Positions 1 to 10,414 of a stretch of 64,000 nt of DNA are shown here, one piece after another. This stretch comes from Mucor racemosus (taxonomy: Eukaryota; Mucoromycota; Mucoromycetes; Mucorales; Mucoraceae): contig JAPEHQ010000006.1 in assembly GCA_027405735.1 (NCBI GenBank), positions 248,001-312,000 on the forward strand. Reading direction: 5' to 3'. How positions within the stretch are numbered: the first letter of the stretch is position 1; every line of letters begins with the position of its first letter. A program made the translations under genes and the position numbers. Below the pieces are notes generated by a model. The model did no database searches and was not told the DNA's origin. It worked only from the letters and a program-made list of their open reading frames with translations.

Positions 1-995
1 AAACTCTTTCTTGTAGTTCTTATGCTTCTTGACAGCCCAAACATACATTTGCCCAGTTGCAACAATGTTGAAAAGGAAAGCTATAAAATAAAAAATGTTA
101 AAACATTACTAAGAAAATCTGCCAATTGAAGAATAACTTACCACTCCAGCTAGTTGTAAGGAAACATACAACAGTCCAAGCAAGGAATTCAAAGAAATAA
201 TTAGGGCAAGAAACGAGATCGAAGCCATAACCATAAGGAATAGCACGAACACGAGTTCCAGGAGGACGCAAATTACGAAGAGTAATATGAGTGATCAAAT
301 TGGAAAGTTCAGCCCACTAACATTAGATACAAATATCAATAAATGAAATCCCAATAATAACAATAAAAAAAAAACGAATTACTTACAGCCCAAACAGCAA
401 CGGATCCATAAATCCAAACATCGTTACGAACAGCAGCACTTTTACCTTGAGCAAACCAAGGACCATAAACCCAGAAAGCCAAATTAGCACCAGACAATAA
501 CCAATAATGAGCAGAATTCTTGAAAACATTACGGAAAGGCATAGTACCATGAGAGAAACGATGAACAAACATAGTTTCCAGTTCACGCTTAAGAAAATGA
601 GCCATTACCATATAATAAGTAACAGTTTGCATAGGTGAATGAGTGAAAGAAGAACCATAAATAAGCTTTGACAAATAGAAAAAGATGGGATGAATGAGGA
701 TAGGGCCAGCATATTCAATCATAAACACAGTACGCCATCCAATTTGTGCTCCAAGATCTTTAAAATAAACACTAGTTTGCTCATCAATACCTTGCTCTTG
801 CAAAGTCTTATCAAGGTCCAAAACCTTTTTATCCTCGGTAGTTAAACGTTGACGATCAGGATAATATTTAGGGAATTTGGCAGCAAGAGCCTTGTTCACA
901 TCAGAAGTTTTGATGGTGCTAGCAGTTCCTGCAAGTTCCAGGGTCACTGGAAACTTAGAGGACTTTGGGTTGCGTGAAACAATGGTAAGCTTCAT
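1..995 (-). CDS. TSC13: Very-long-chain enoyl-CoA reductase (TSC13/TECR), 3' end off the window
   Basis: Catalyses the last step of the ER fatty-acid elongation cycle, reducing trans-2-enoyl-CoA with NADPH to supply very-long-chain acyl-CoA for sphingolipids. Reading right to left, exons are 995-387, 316-142 and 80 to beyond base 1. Donors are GTAAGT and acceptors TTAG and ATAG, and the frame is kept across both junctions. The N-terminal 80 residues look like the ubiquitin-like domain of this family. Hydrophobic segments follow, then the steroid-5-alpha-reductase-type block with motifs LRNLRPPGTRVRAIPYGYGF and GQMYVWAVKKH. The start at 995 (MKLTIVSRNP) is chosen because the frame upstream of it reads into the leader. 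The last residues lie outside the window. LCB1, another sphingolipid gene, lies 3.6 kb away. Confidence 0.93.
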
Positions 996-2947
996 AATGC
1001 TAATGAAGATGCTGGAGAAAAAAACGCCAAACTTGAGTTTTATATAACAACTAAATTTTTTTGGGCGGCTTTTTGTAATATTGGGGCAGTTTATCAACCA
1101 ATGGTATTCGATATTCTACTTGTAACAGGATCATGTAGATGTATTGAATGCATTGGACCCAGATTATACTCTACTGGTATTCAACGGATACATAATAACT
1201 TAACTATTGACTGATATTAGCTAAAATGTAGGTGAAATCACTTATCAATTATCATATTGCGATTAAACCGACCTTTTCTTGAGCATGTGAAATAATCGTG
1301 CATCTCCTCAACAAACGTGTTTAAACCCAGTGTTCCTGGAGAGCTACAAGGCGAAACTCTGTACTGATTTCGATAAAACCACAAGCAATTGTTTTATGGT
1401 TTATCATATAGTTTTTTTCGACTTCTGTACAGTCAATCAACTGGTAATTTATTTGTTTCATTCATTTATATTTATATATATATATATATTTATCCGTGGT
1501 TTGAAAGTGACACTCTGAGGAAATGCTCCAACGCTATTTTGCTGAATATCGTTTGAATACATACCAAAAAACCGCTCCCACTTGTTTTTTTTCATGATAA
1601 GTTTTGCTGCACACAATAAAGCGTATAGTTGTTTTTAAAGCATTTTTCATGATTAGAAAAACTTTTTTAAATTCTGAGCTTTTAACTTTACAAAAACTAG
1701 ATATTTTAATCTTTTATACCATATTTTTTTTTTGATAAATTCTATTGTGTTATTTCAAAGTAAAGGCATTATCAATTCGTATATCACTGTAGATTTTCAT
1801 TTGAATTCAGACGCCGCCGCTCATTGAAATACTACTGTACAAGTTATGTTGTGTCAGAATGTCTATACAAATAAAACATTAAAGCTACGTTTCTTTAAAG
1901 AGAAAAATCGGGTTTCTTAAATTTCCATCATAAGCAGCAAATGCAATATCACAAATGGAAGCATGCATTACAGAAACCACAAAATCTGTTTTTTTTGCCA
2001 AGAAGGACTAGAAAGTATAGAGTTTAATCATCATGTTAAAGTTCAAGACCATCGAGTAGTTTTTAGATCCAATCTATTGAGATATAATCAGGTTTATTGC
2101 AGACGTTGCGGGTACAGCACATTTAAAGGGCTAGTTATTGTGTATAATACACATTGATATTTTAAAAACATTATTGTGCGTCAAAGCCATGGTTGTCAGG
2201 GGAAATATCTTGGTTACTGGACCTATTTGTTGCCAAAACGACGACACATCTGACAACAAATAATGCAAAATCTAGATTGAAATTTATAAAAGACATATGA
2301 AAAGATGTAATGTACGTTACCTCTTATGTACAGCTTCTATACAAATTTATATGCAAGGCAACCTCAAAAGTAAATTTCTTTTAGTATAGTGGTACAACTA
2401 CCACTGAAAATGACAGCATCGTCACTGGTGTAGAATGATGTAGTTATTGTTACACACTTTTCAAATTGTTATTGTCTATTGCATAGAAATGACTTACATT
2501 TATGGATCTTTTGTATTGTTATGGTAATTAATTGAATGAGCTTATTTGTTCGTTTAGATTATCATGGCGAGCATCATGATTATTATACAATGGTTTTAAT
2601 TCTATAGGTAATTTAGAAATGGATCATTAATAATGTGTGTTTGATTCCAAATTATATGCAATAATTTACTGTAAAGATGGAAATCAAATAATCAATTATT
2701 CTGATAGTATGTACAAGATGTTGATCTACCTATACCCCTTTCATACGAGATCTATTCTACTACGAAATACAGCACATAATAGAATCCTTCGTTTTACGTC
2801 ATTATGACGGACTCCCATAATTAGAGTCATTTTATTCGTTTTGGGAGATCGAGAAATGTAATATAAATGTAAACTATAAATTCCCTGATTATAACTATTT
2901 CTTCTTTTCCATCAACTCTATCCCCCCCTTTAAATATAACCAACATA
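996..2947. other. Intergenic, no convincing gene
   Basis: About 1.95 kb between the divergent starts of TSC13 (minus) and the DUF1206 gene (plus). It is AT-rich with poly-T runs and a short AT microsatellite near 1475-1490. One small frame at 1963-2157 is described separately. The remaining open frames are short and have no recognisable motif. The segment must hold both promoters. Confidence 0.6.
1963..2157 (+). CDS. Small Cys-rich open frame, possible zinc-ribbon remnant
   Basis: A 64-codon frame with two Cys pairs, CFFC near residue 10 and CRRC near residue 46, separated by a basic and His-bearing stretch. The spacing would suit a zinc ribbon. No family is recognised, there is no flanking coding sequence, and nothing shows that it is expressed. 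It could be the tail of a decayed transposase or a chance frame in AT-rich DNA. Confidence 0.15.
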   Translation: MHYRNHKICFFCQEGLESIEFNHHVKVQDHRVVFRSNLLRYNQVYCRRCGYSTFKGLVIVYNTH

Positions 2948-4297
2948 ATGTTTACTAATTTGATCGGTAAATTTCGTCGATCAAAGACAGAACAACAGGA
3001 TGATGACGAAGAAAATAACCTCAATAATCGTAGTGATTCACCACCAATTGCATCAGATAGAAATGTTCCACTAACTGTTCCTGGTGATAGAGTAACCAGC
3101 CATCAAAACGATGGACTTACATTACAAACTACAGAAGCTTCTGCTGCATCAGCACCCACAACTTCAGAACCTATAAAGGAGAAAGACCTTCGGTTTTATC
3201 AGGGCGGTGTCCGAAAGAAGCATACGACGTTTGTGAAATGGATTGGTCGAATTGGTTTCGTTGCAAAAGGTATTGTTTATGGTTGTATTGGTGTATTAAC
3301 CATTACAAATGTTACTGGTGCCTGGACACCCAACGGAAGTGAAGGCAACGAATCGCCTCAGGGCGCATTTTTATTACTCGGTGGTATTCCATCAATTGGT
3401 AGATCTATTCTCATTGTTATGGCTGTTGGTTTAGTTTTATATATTATCTGGAGAATGTGGGAATCTATCACTGGTCAAGGAAGCGATGCAACATTTGGAA
3501 AAAAGAAGAACTTTTTTAGATATCGATTATCGCCATTTGTGAGTGGTCTTGTTTATACAGCCTACGCTTATTATGTTATCCAAATGATTTTTCAGACAGA
3601 AGAAGAGCAACAACATTCAGCATCTAGCTCCACTTTTCCTGCATCTTGGACTAAATCAACGTTGGGTAAAGCAGGCATCGGTATTCTTGGTGTTGCTTTC
3701 TTGATTGCTTTTATTACTCAAATCATTAATGCTGTTACAGGCAATTTCATCAAAGACTTAAAGACAAGTGAACCAGGTACCAATAAATACCTTGCATTCA
3801 GTCTTCATTTGTTGGGCCGCATTGGTTTTGGTGGAAGAGCAGCTCTCTTTTGTACAATGTCTGGTTTCTTTTGGGACTCTTTAGCTCAAGCAAATGAATC
3901 TGGCGATAAAAATATGGTTGCTGCTGCTATTGGTAAACTTGCTAATTCTGCTGGTGGCCGTTTTTTTATGGTTGTTTTAGGTGTTAGCTTAGTAATGTAT
4001 GCTCTTTTTGCTGTTTTAAACGCTTATTTCAAATATTTCCCTACTCCACCACCTACTCGACATGAATATTATACTCATGGTGTGATTGATCCAGTAGAAG
4101 GCGATTCCTCTTCTGTCTCCTCAAACTCAGTAATGGATGATGTTCAAGGTACAAATTCTGAAATTGTAACTGCCAAAGATGAAAATATGCCTTCAACAGC
4201 TACTGAAGTTAAAGAGGCGTATGAACAGAAATCTCCTTGGTATCATAGATTTATGAGGAAATCTTCTAGAACAAAAGAAGTTGATCCTGAAAGATAG
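2948..4297 (+). CDS. DUF1206-family six-helix membrane protein
   Basis: Intronless 449-residue protein. Residues 1-90 are polar, Ser/Thr/Asp-rich and probably cytosolic. Six hydrophobic segments then come in three pairs, near residues 97-119 and 150-175, 195-216 and 240-263, 289-313 and 338-363. Segments 1 and 5 begin with the related motifs GRIGFVAKGIVYG and GRIGFGGRAALFC, which is the repeat signature of DUF1206. The tail after 365 is again acidic and hydrophilic. Family members are predicted membrane proteins without an assigned activity, so no function is claimed. LCB1 follows 255 bp downstream on the same strand with its own promoter-sized gap. Confidence 0.8.
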   Translation: MFTNLIGKFRRSKTEQQDDDEENNLNNRSDSPPIASDRNVPLTVPGDRVTSHQNDGLTLQTTEASAASAPTTSEPIKEKDLRFYQGGVRKKHTTFVKWIGRIGFVAKGIVYGCIGVLTITNVTGAWTPNGSEGNESPQGAFLLLGGIPSIGRSILIVMAVGLVLYIIWRMWESITGQGSDATFGKKKNFFRYRLSPFVSGLVYTAYAYYVIQMIFQTEEEQQHSASSSTFPASWTKSTLGKAGIGILGVAFLIAFITQIINAVTGNFIKDLKTSEPGTNKYLAFSLHLLGRIGFGGRAALFCTMSGFFWDSLAQANESGDKNMVAAAIGKLANSAGGRFFMVVLGVSLVMYALFAVLNAYFKYFPTPPPTRHEYYTHGVIDPVEGDSSSVSSNSVMDDVQGTNSEIVTAKDENMPSTATEVKEAYEQKSPWYHRFMRKSSRTKEVDPER

Positions 4298-4552
4298 TAA
4301 TAATAATAATTTTAATTGTATACTCCATTTAACTAATTGTAATTTAATACCTTCTTATGTATATATATACCCTATATTTTATAATAAATCTATTTTTTTT
4401 TTTTTCATATTATAATCTAGTGTTGCTGCAGTGAATATAAATAGGTAAATTGATTGGTGGAACAGTAGGATATAAAGCCTAGTTTTTTCGGCTTGTGGGG
4501 AGTCGATTTCATATAGCCCCTCTTTTCTTTTTCTTTTTGTTATTTGATTATC

Positions 4553-6443
4553 ATGGAACAAAATGAACAGTTGGTCCATGACCATGCTATCTTTATAAAT
4601 TCAACTGTAAATTCAGTTTATGAACTTATTGTAGCTATTCCAGGCTCTCATTTGGCTATTAATTATCTCAAAAATGCCTATCAAAATGATCCCTTCCGCA
4701 TTGCTTTGGAACTCTTTTTGGTCTTTTTTGCTATTAAATATATGCTTTCTAAAAAATACAAGCCTAATGATAACAATGTTCAGCTTACAATCAAGGTAAA
4801 TTTGGATAAATGTACTTGATGTTCCATTGTATATTTATTCCTTAATGAAAACACTCCAGGAAGTAGATGATCTTGTCGAAGATTGGCAGCCAGAACCTTT
4901 AGCTCCTAAACTCTCTTCTTATGACCGTTTCAATCTTGAAAAAATACCCATGATTGTTGGTGCTCAATCTGCCAAGGCCAAGGTTGTTGGCCATACAAAG
5001 CCTTTGATGAATTTAGCTACTACCAATTATTTGAATTTAGTTGCTTCGGAACAGATCCGCCAAAAGGCAGTTGAAACATTAAGAAATTACGGTGTTGGTT
5101 CTTGTGGTCCTCCAGGTTTCTATGGTACTATTGATGTACACATGGATTTGGAGCGTGATATTTCTCGTTTCCTTGGTACTGATGATGCTATTATTTATGC
5201 TCAAGGTTTTTCTGCTATTTCCTCGGCTATTCCTGCTTTTGCCAAGCGTGGTGATTATTTAGTCGTGTAAGTTGATTTATAATTTCATTATTCTTCTTGT
5301 ATTGATCTCTTCTCCTGTTTTTATTTTTCCCATAGTGATGAAGGTGTCAGCTTTTCTGTTCAAAAAGGTGTTCAAATTTCTCGATCAATTGTGAAGACTT
5401 TTAAACATAACGATATGGAAGATTTGGAACGTGTATTAAATGATATCAACACTGAACATACTGTTGTAAGTGTCCTCTCTTGGAATGATTGCATTGTACA
5501 TATTATTTACGGATCTTATAGCATAGAAAACGCTTGACTCGTCGTTTCATTGTTACTGAAGGTCTTTTCGCTAATTACGGTGACATTGCTCCATTAGATA
5601 AATTGGTAATTCACTCATATTGATGTTACACTTAATAGGGAAAAACTAAATAACCTCTTGCGACTATATGGTCATAGGTTGAATTGAAGAAGAAGTTCAA
5701 GTACCGTCTCATTTTGGATGAATCTCAATCTATTGGTGTTCTAGGCCGTAAAGGTGCAGGTTTGACTGATGTGTTCAATATCGATGTAAGCTTTGATTTA
5801 TGTATTTTTTTATGAACAATGTTATTAATTTTTAATAAACAAATAGGCCAAAGAAATTGATATGATTACTGGTCAATTATCTAACTCCATCTGTGCTTCC
5901 GGTGGATTCTGTGCTGCTAGTGTCGAAGTTATTGATCATCAACGCCTTTCTGGTCTTGCTTATTGTTACTCTGCTTCTATGCCTGCTATGCTTGCTGTTT
6001 CCGCCTCCGAGGCCTTCCGTATTCTTGAGCAACAACCCGCCTTATTAAAGGAATTGGCTGAGCGTACTTTGGCTTTCCGTCAAGTTTTGAGCCACAAATC
6101 ATTGGACCCTTTCATCTACATCGAATCATCAGATATGAATTCTCCCTCTCCATTTTTCCATATTCGTGTGCAAAAATCTTATCTTAATGCTCATACCCAA
6201 GATAATGAAGACCAAGTTTCTCGTGAGGCTGAGGAACGTTTGTTACAAGATGTTGTTGATGAGTGTGCGTATCAAGGTGTTTTGGTTACACGTGCCAAGT
6301 ATGTATACGAGCAAGAATTGCGTTGCCCCGCTCCAAGCATTAAAATTAATGTCACCATTGGCCTTACTAAGAAGGAAAATGATAAGGCTGCCACCATTGT
6401 CAAATCTGCAATTGTTAAAGTATTTGGCAAATGGAGAAAGTAA
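4553..6443 (+). CDS. LCB1: Serine palmitoyltransferase subunit 1 (LCB1)
   Basis: With LCB2 it condenses serine and palmitoyl-CoA, the first step of sphingolipid synthesis, at the ER. Six exons keep one frame: 4553-4795, 4860-5266, 5336-5465, 5522-5605, 5678-5785 and 5847-6443, giving 522 residues, normal for LCB1. A membrane segment lies near residues 55-72. The block [14 protein letters not shown] carries the Cys at the position altered in human SPTLC1 neuropathy. The alpha-oxoamine-synthase motif [10 protein letters not shown] follows. The segment [14 protein letters not shown] has Asn where LCB2 has the PLP-binding Lys, as expected of the non-catalytic LCB1. A TATA-like ATATAAAG lies near 4470. 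The upstream TTG-ATT-ATC triplets are not used as a start. Confidence 0.95.
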
Positions 6444-6603
6444 TGTATTCTCATTTATATATTTTTAAGCTTGATTTCTCTTTTTTTCTTTTAATAATAA
6501 CAACAATAATCCTATATTTTACAAAACAACTAATACTAATACTGACACTAATAAAGAATTGTCTTTTAAATATATTTATATCATTTATGCACTAATTAAG
6601 TTT

Positions 6604-6867
6604 AGCATTGGCAACAAATCGAGTCGAGTTTTTCAGTCCCTTGAAACACGAGAGCTCAAAAGCTCGAGTAAAGCTCAACAACTCGGGCAAAACTCGAAGG
6701 ATCAAGAAAAACTCGACGATTCGAAGAAAACTTGACAGCTCGACCAACTCGATTAGCAGCTCGACTCGACTCGAGGCACATGAGTTTTGTTTACGCAATC
6801 TCAAGTTGGCTCGTAGGCTCGAATAAAACTTGACTTGACTCGACTCATAAGGCTTGACTCCAATACT
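6604..6867. mobile_element. Non-autonomous hAT-like MITE rich in CTCGA
   Basis: A 264-bp block with inverted ends AGCATTGG and CCAATACT, extended by GTCGAGTTTT-like sequence on both sides. It is flanked by direct copies of AATTAAGTTT (6594-6603 and 6868-6877), so an 8-10 bp target duplication. The inside is packed with degenerate CTCGA/TCGAG words. A shorter relative with the same ends lies at 19123-19190, and half-copies lie near 21136 and 63470. The hAT assignment rests on duplication length only. Confidence 0.6.
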
Positions 6868-6877
6868 AATTAAGTTT

Positions 6878-7440
6878 GTCATTTCTGTCCAGCAGCGAAT
6901 GCGAAATTCAGATGCACTCACTCTTTGCGTGCCACAATTAAAACATATGCATATGTACCGTATATTCCTATTACAAATTACAAATTACAAATTACAAATA
7001 TCAATATTTAAAGCTGTGCGATCTGTGTACATGTTCCACAAAGCTTAAACATTGAAATGATATCGTGATATGATTCTTTACATGTAAGAAAAAAGAACAG
7101 CCTGTTATCATGCAGTTTCATTCAAATTAACAGTTCTTTAATATACAAGTCCCAACTTATCAAACCTGAAAACATATGACAGAGGTCAAGATTGATAAAA
7201 GGTGCATTTATTGTGTACTGGTGGTGGAAATTGCAACATTTTGATGGATAGAAATTACAGGACCAAGATGTTGTGTTTACTTCAGGATTTTCAAAAGGGT
7301 TTAAAAGCATTCTTCATTAAACTCAACTAGATGCTGAATACTCACCATATGCGATTAGTATCATTTTGTCTTTTATTTAATTGTTGCATTATTAAAAATC
7401 AAGCTTTTCATAGCTTATAACAATGACAATATAATGTGAT
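6878..7440. other. Non-coding stretch with R1-flank sequence
   Basis: No gene seen. From about 7181 the sequence matches 16861-16985 (starting GAGGTCAAGATTGATAAAAG), so this is the outer flank shared by the two direct R1 copies. A short ACAAATT tandem repeat lies at about 6974-6996. Confidence 0.5.
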
Positions 7441-7700
7441 GTTTCTGATTTTAGATTGACATTTGTCATAACGCGGGCTGATGATACGTTTGGTATTACT
7501 GCAGATGGATCCAGTCCATTTAGTATATGGAATTTGAATGCAAATACCAAGGAACCGTTTGTAAGTACTACTTAAGTTGGTTCTGGTAAAGCATTGAATA
7601 AATTGGCTTGGGATTTGGGATAAAGAGGATAAAAAGATGGCCATAGGTTTCTTCAGTAATGGCTATGTTTATGTTTAAGATATTGGAAACGTAAGATTAA
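7440..7700 (+). pseudogene. Dynein intermediate chain WD40 fragment, decayed
   Basis: Piecewise translation gives recognisable parts of the last WD40 repeats of cytoplasmic dynein intermediate chain: an IWNLNANTKEPFVST-like strand, then GSGKALNKLAWD, then a GYVYV-DIGN ending. Stops and frame changes separate these pieces, so it cannot be a gene. A shorter, independently decayed copy lies at 16970-17085, reading NKLAWDKEGK and DGHVYIYDIGE in pieces. Both sit just outside an R1 repeat. The parent gene is not in the window. Confidence 0.6.
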
Positions 7701-7784
7701 AACTCAATGTAAACCACCTCTAACGCAATAATTATAAAGTAAGACTATATTATCATCAAATAAACTACCACACAATATTAACAT

Positions 7785-9917
7785 GTATAAAGGTTTACAG
7801 TAATAAGCTTGAATCAAGTAGGTACAGCATCGTAAATTCTTGAAAAAGTTTTCAAGTATTATAAAATCTCTTATTTTTAAGGCTTACAAGGCTTATAAGC
7901 AGAATATTAATTTCGAAAATTATTTTTGTCCAGATCATCAATTTTGACATTTTTTAAATTTTTTTTTTCTGGTTTTGCAAATTTAGAGTTAATTATACTA
8001 TCAATTATAAAAACAAAAAATATACACATATAAAAAATTTAGCGCTCTATTTGCTCAATAAAAAATATACAATTTTTTTATTGCAAAATATTACATGAAT
8101 ATCCTTTAACCAAAAAACCGTTTTTGGACCAAAAGTACAAAGTTTCATTACTTAACATTTAATATTAAGCTTTTATGAAATGTGTATTATCTATAGCTAC
8201 AATTTTCTCTCACAATGTAGTATCTTTAAACGTCGATTTTGGTATCAAAATTTGATTTTTCTGTTTTTTGATCAAAATCATGAGTGTTGGTAAGGGTAAA
8301 ATGAGCCCCGAAAATGTCCGCTACAAAATCTGAATTTTCAGATAGTACATGGTTAAATATAAGTAAAGTTTAAAAAAACCCGCTTTTTTATTTAAAACTT
8401 AGATATATACGATAGTATAAGAGACTTAGCCGTTCAATCGTGCTATGCTCAATTACGGCGTCGCTCTACGGGCTCGCTTTTGCGATTTTTTAATGAATGT
8501 ATGATATGACAGACGGTTCTTCTGGTAGAAAAAATGCATATTTCTATGATAACAGATATTGCCTATTTTGTTTAGTTTATGGGTTGTTTATGCGCTGTAA
8601 TACTGCTTTTACATTGTCTGAAATGAGCAATTTAGTAGGATCTTAATTGTGCTAAATAATGTAGTAAAGCCTTGAAAATCCTTTTCTACGTGTGTTGCTT
8701 TCATATTCCAAGGATATCCTCACCGTTTGATAAGGCACGTCAGACTATCAAGCTGGTGCAGTAAATTACGATGTGATTTACTAAAATAAAAAAATATAAA
8801 AAAATAAAAGCAGTAGAAATACAATTATAATCAGCTAAAGTTTTTATTACAAAAGATTTCTGAAGAGTTAAAATAATTGAAAAGTATGAGGGTATTTATA
8901 GTGATTTGGAGAACTTGGATACCATCAGACTTGAATGGATGTATATTTAGTAATCTTCCAGTTTTGAGTACATTGTTATTGATTTGATATTTTAAGGGGT
9001 AAATTGTATAGAGCATTGACCATAAGGGATTGTATGTCAAGTGTGACAATATCGACCTTTTGGGAAATGGTTGTTTTTGTTTATTTCTGTTATATCTATT
9101 TTATGTAACCTTGATTTTTAAGGGGTAGTTTTTATATGCTTGAATCTTATTTATATTGATAGTGCAACTACGATATAGATGAGTAGTTGACTAAATTGAT
9201 ATCTTTGTTTATTATCATTATTGATTTGGATAGAATCCTGTTTTGATATATATGTCATTTGTGTAATTGATTGCGCCGTGATCAAGGGTGCTATCATCTA
9301 CACGACATGTATGGTTCAAAAAGGGTATTTCATATTTTTAGCATGCGTTTGTTATTGTGTTCAATTGAAGCGTTTGTTTATTATCGTTGTTCACATTTCA
9401 AGTGGCATCATATTTTATGAGCGACACTTGAAATTTAGGTTGTTTTATTTTTATCAAGCGTTTTTAGTATGTAATTCCACTGCAGCTGGTATTCTTTTCT
9501 TTTATCTGAATACGCATGCTAACAAAAGGGACTAATGTTTTTAATGTAGGTAGCAGCAGTCTATATTTGAGACTGATATTTTTTATTTAATTGCATTCTA
9601 AGATCAAATATCATTATTTACTACTGGATTGTTGGACGTATTTCTTGATTACCAGATCAAATCAAAGGCAATAATGATATTTATATCTACTCAATGAAAA
9701 GATAGAACTGGCTACAAACCCACGAAATGTTCCAGAAAAGTGATAAAATTTCAAATGATATAGAAACAAAAAAAAGAATAATCTAATGTTTTGTCTTATA
9801 ACTATAGTTTCGATCGTAGCTACTGTATACTTGAAACCAAATCTTTTTACAGCTGACAATCGTAAACTAAAATAGTAAGTTTAAAAAAGATTAATTTGTT
9901 TAAATTTTATGAGTGAT
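7785..9917 (+). repeat. Dispersed repeat R1, copy 1, left part
   Basis: Left part of an R1 copy that resumes at 16139 after the LTR retrotransposon. It matches copy 2 (17175-19691) and the palindrome copies (37650-39685 minus, 40862-42896 plus). No open frame is shared by the copies. The best conserved segment, about 8410-8590, includes a locally GC-rich core (GGCGTCGCTCTACGGGCTCG) kept in all four copies. The 8758-9483 portion is a later insertion. Confidence 0.75.
8758..9483. mobile_element. 726-bp non-autonomous element with 7-bp duplication (hAT-like)
   Basis: Absent from the other R1 copies at the same point. It is flanked by direct AGCTGGT copies (8751-8757 and 9484-9490) and has imperfect inverted ends, GCAGTAAATTAC on the left and, reversed, GCAGTGGAATTAC on the right. 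No transposase is encoded. The right 120 bp, including the ATTTCAAGTG / CACTTGAAAT hairpin near 9397-9436, recurs in the outer palindrome arms (37310-37450 and 43095-43240). Confidence 0.6.
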
Positions 9918-10348
9918 TGTTGCATCCACCGGTTAATCGTAAGATAATGAACCTTTTGATTTGTAATCCTTAGTTTCAAGAAGTCAGCTAACTGATCTAT
10001 GATAACATTCTCGATTGTTCTTATTTTCTAAAGCAAGATCCGGGAAGCTGGATATGTGAGACATATTCACTTGTTGGATTTAGTTATATAAAATAAGCTG
10101 AACTTAAATGTGCTGTGTTACTAATGTACATAAAATGACCTGACAATGGAATGTCAGAAAGATATAATCGATCCAAAGCTGATCTTACAGATAATTGTAA
10201 TATAGAATTTGTATATAAATAGGACAAATTATTGATATTAAATAAAGATTCTCTTCAGTTTTTGTGTGTGATTTAATTTAACAAGTTCCTTTATTAAATT
10301 ATACATTTTTTCTTGCCATAATATTTATTCTAAATCTTTGGCATTTCA
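9918..10348 (+). repeat. 5' LTR of the chromovirus
   Basis: 431 bp, TGTTGCATCC at the start and TTGGCATTTCA at the end, identical to 15708-16138. A TATA box (GTATATAAATAGG) lies near 10211 and a polyadenylation-type AATAAAG near 10240. The bases directly after the LTR are T-rich and show no TGG-type tRNA primer site. Confidence 0.96.
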
Positions 10349-10414
10349 TTTTTTTAAATCCTATAATCCAAATCTTTTTGATTATCTTTATCTTGATACT
10401 TACGTAACCTGGTC

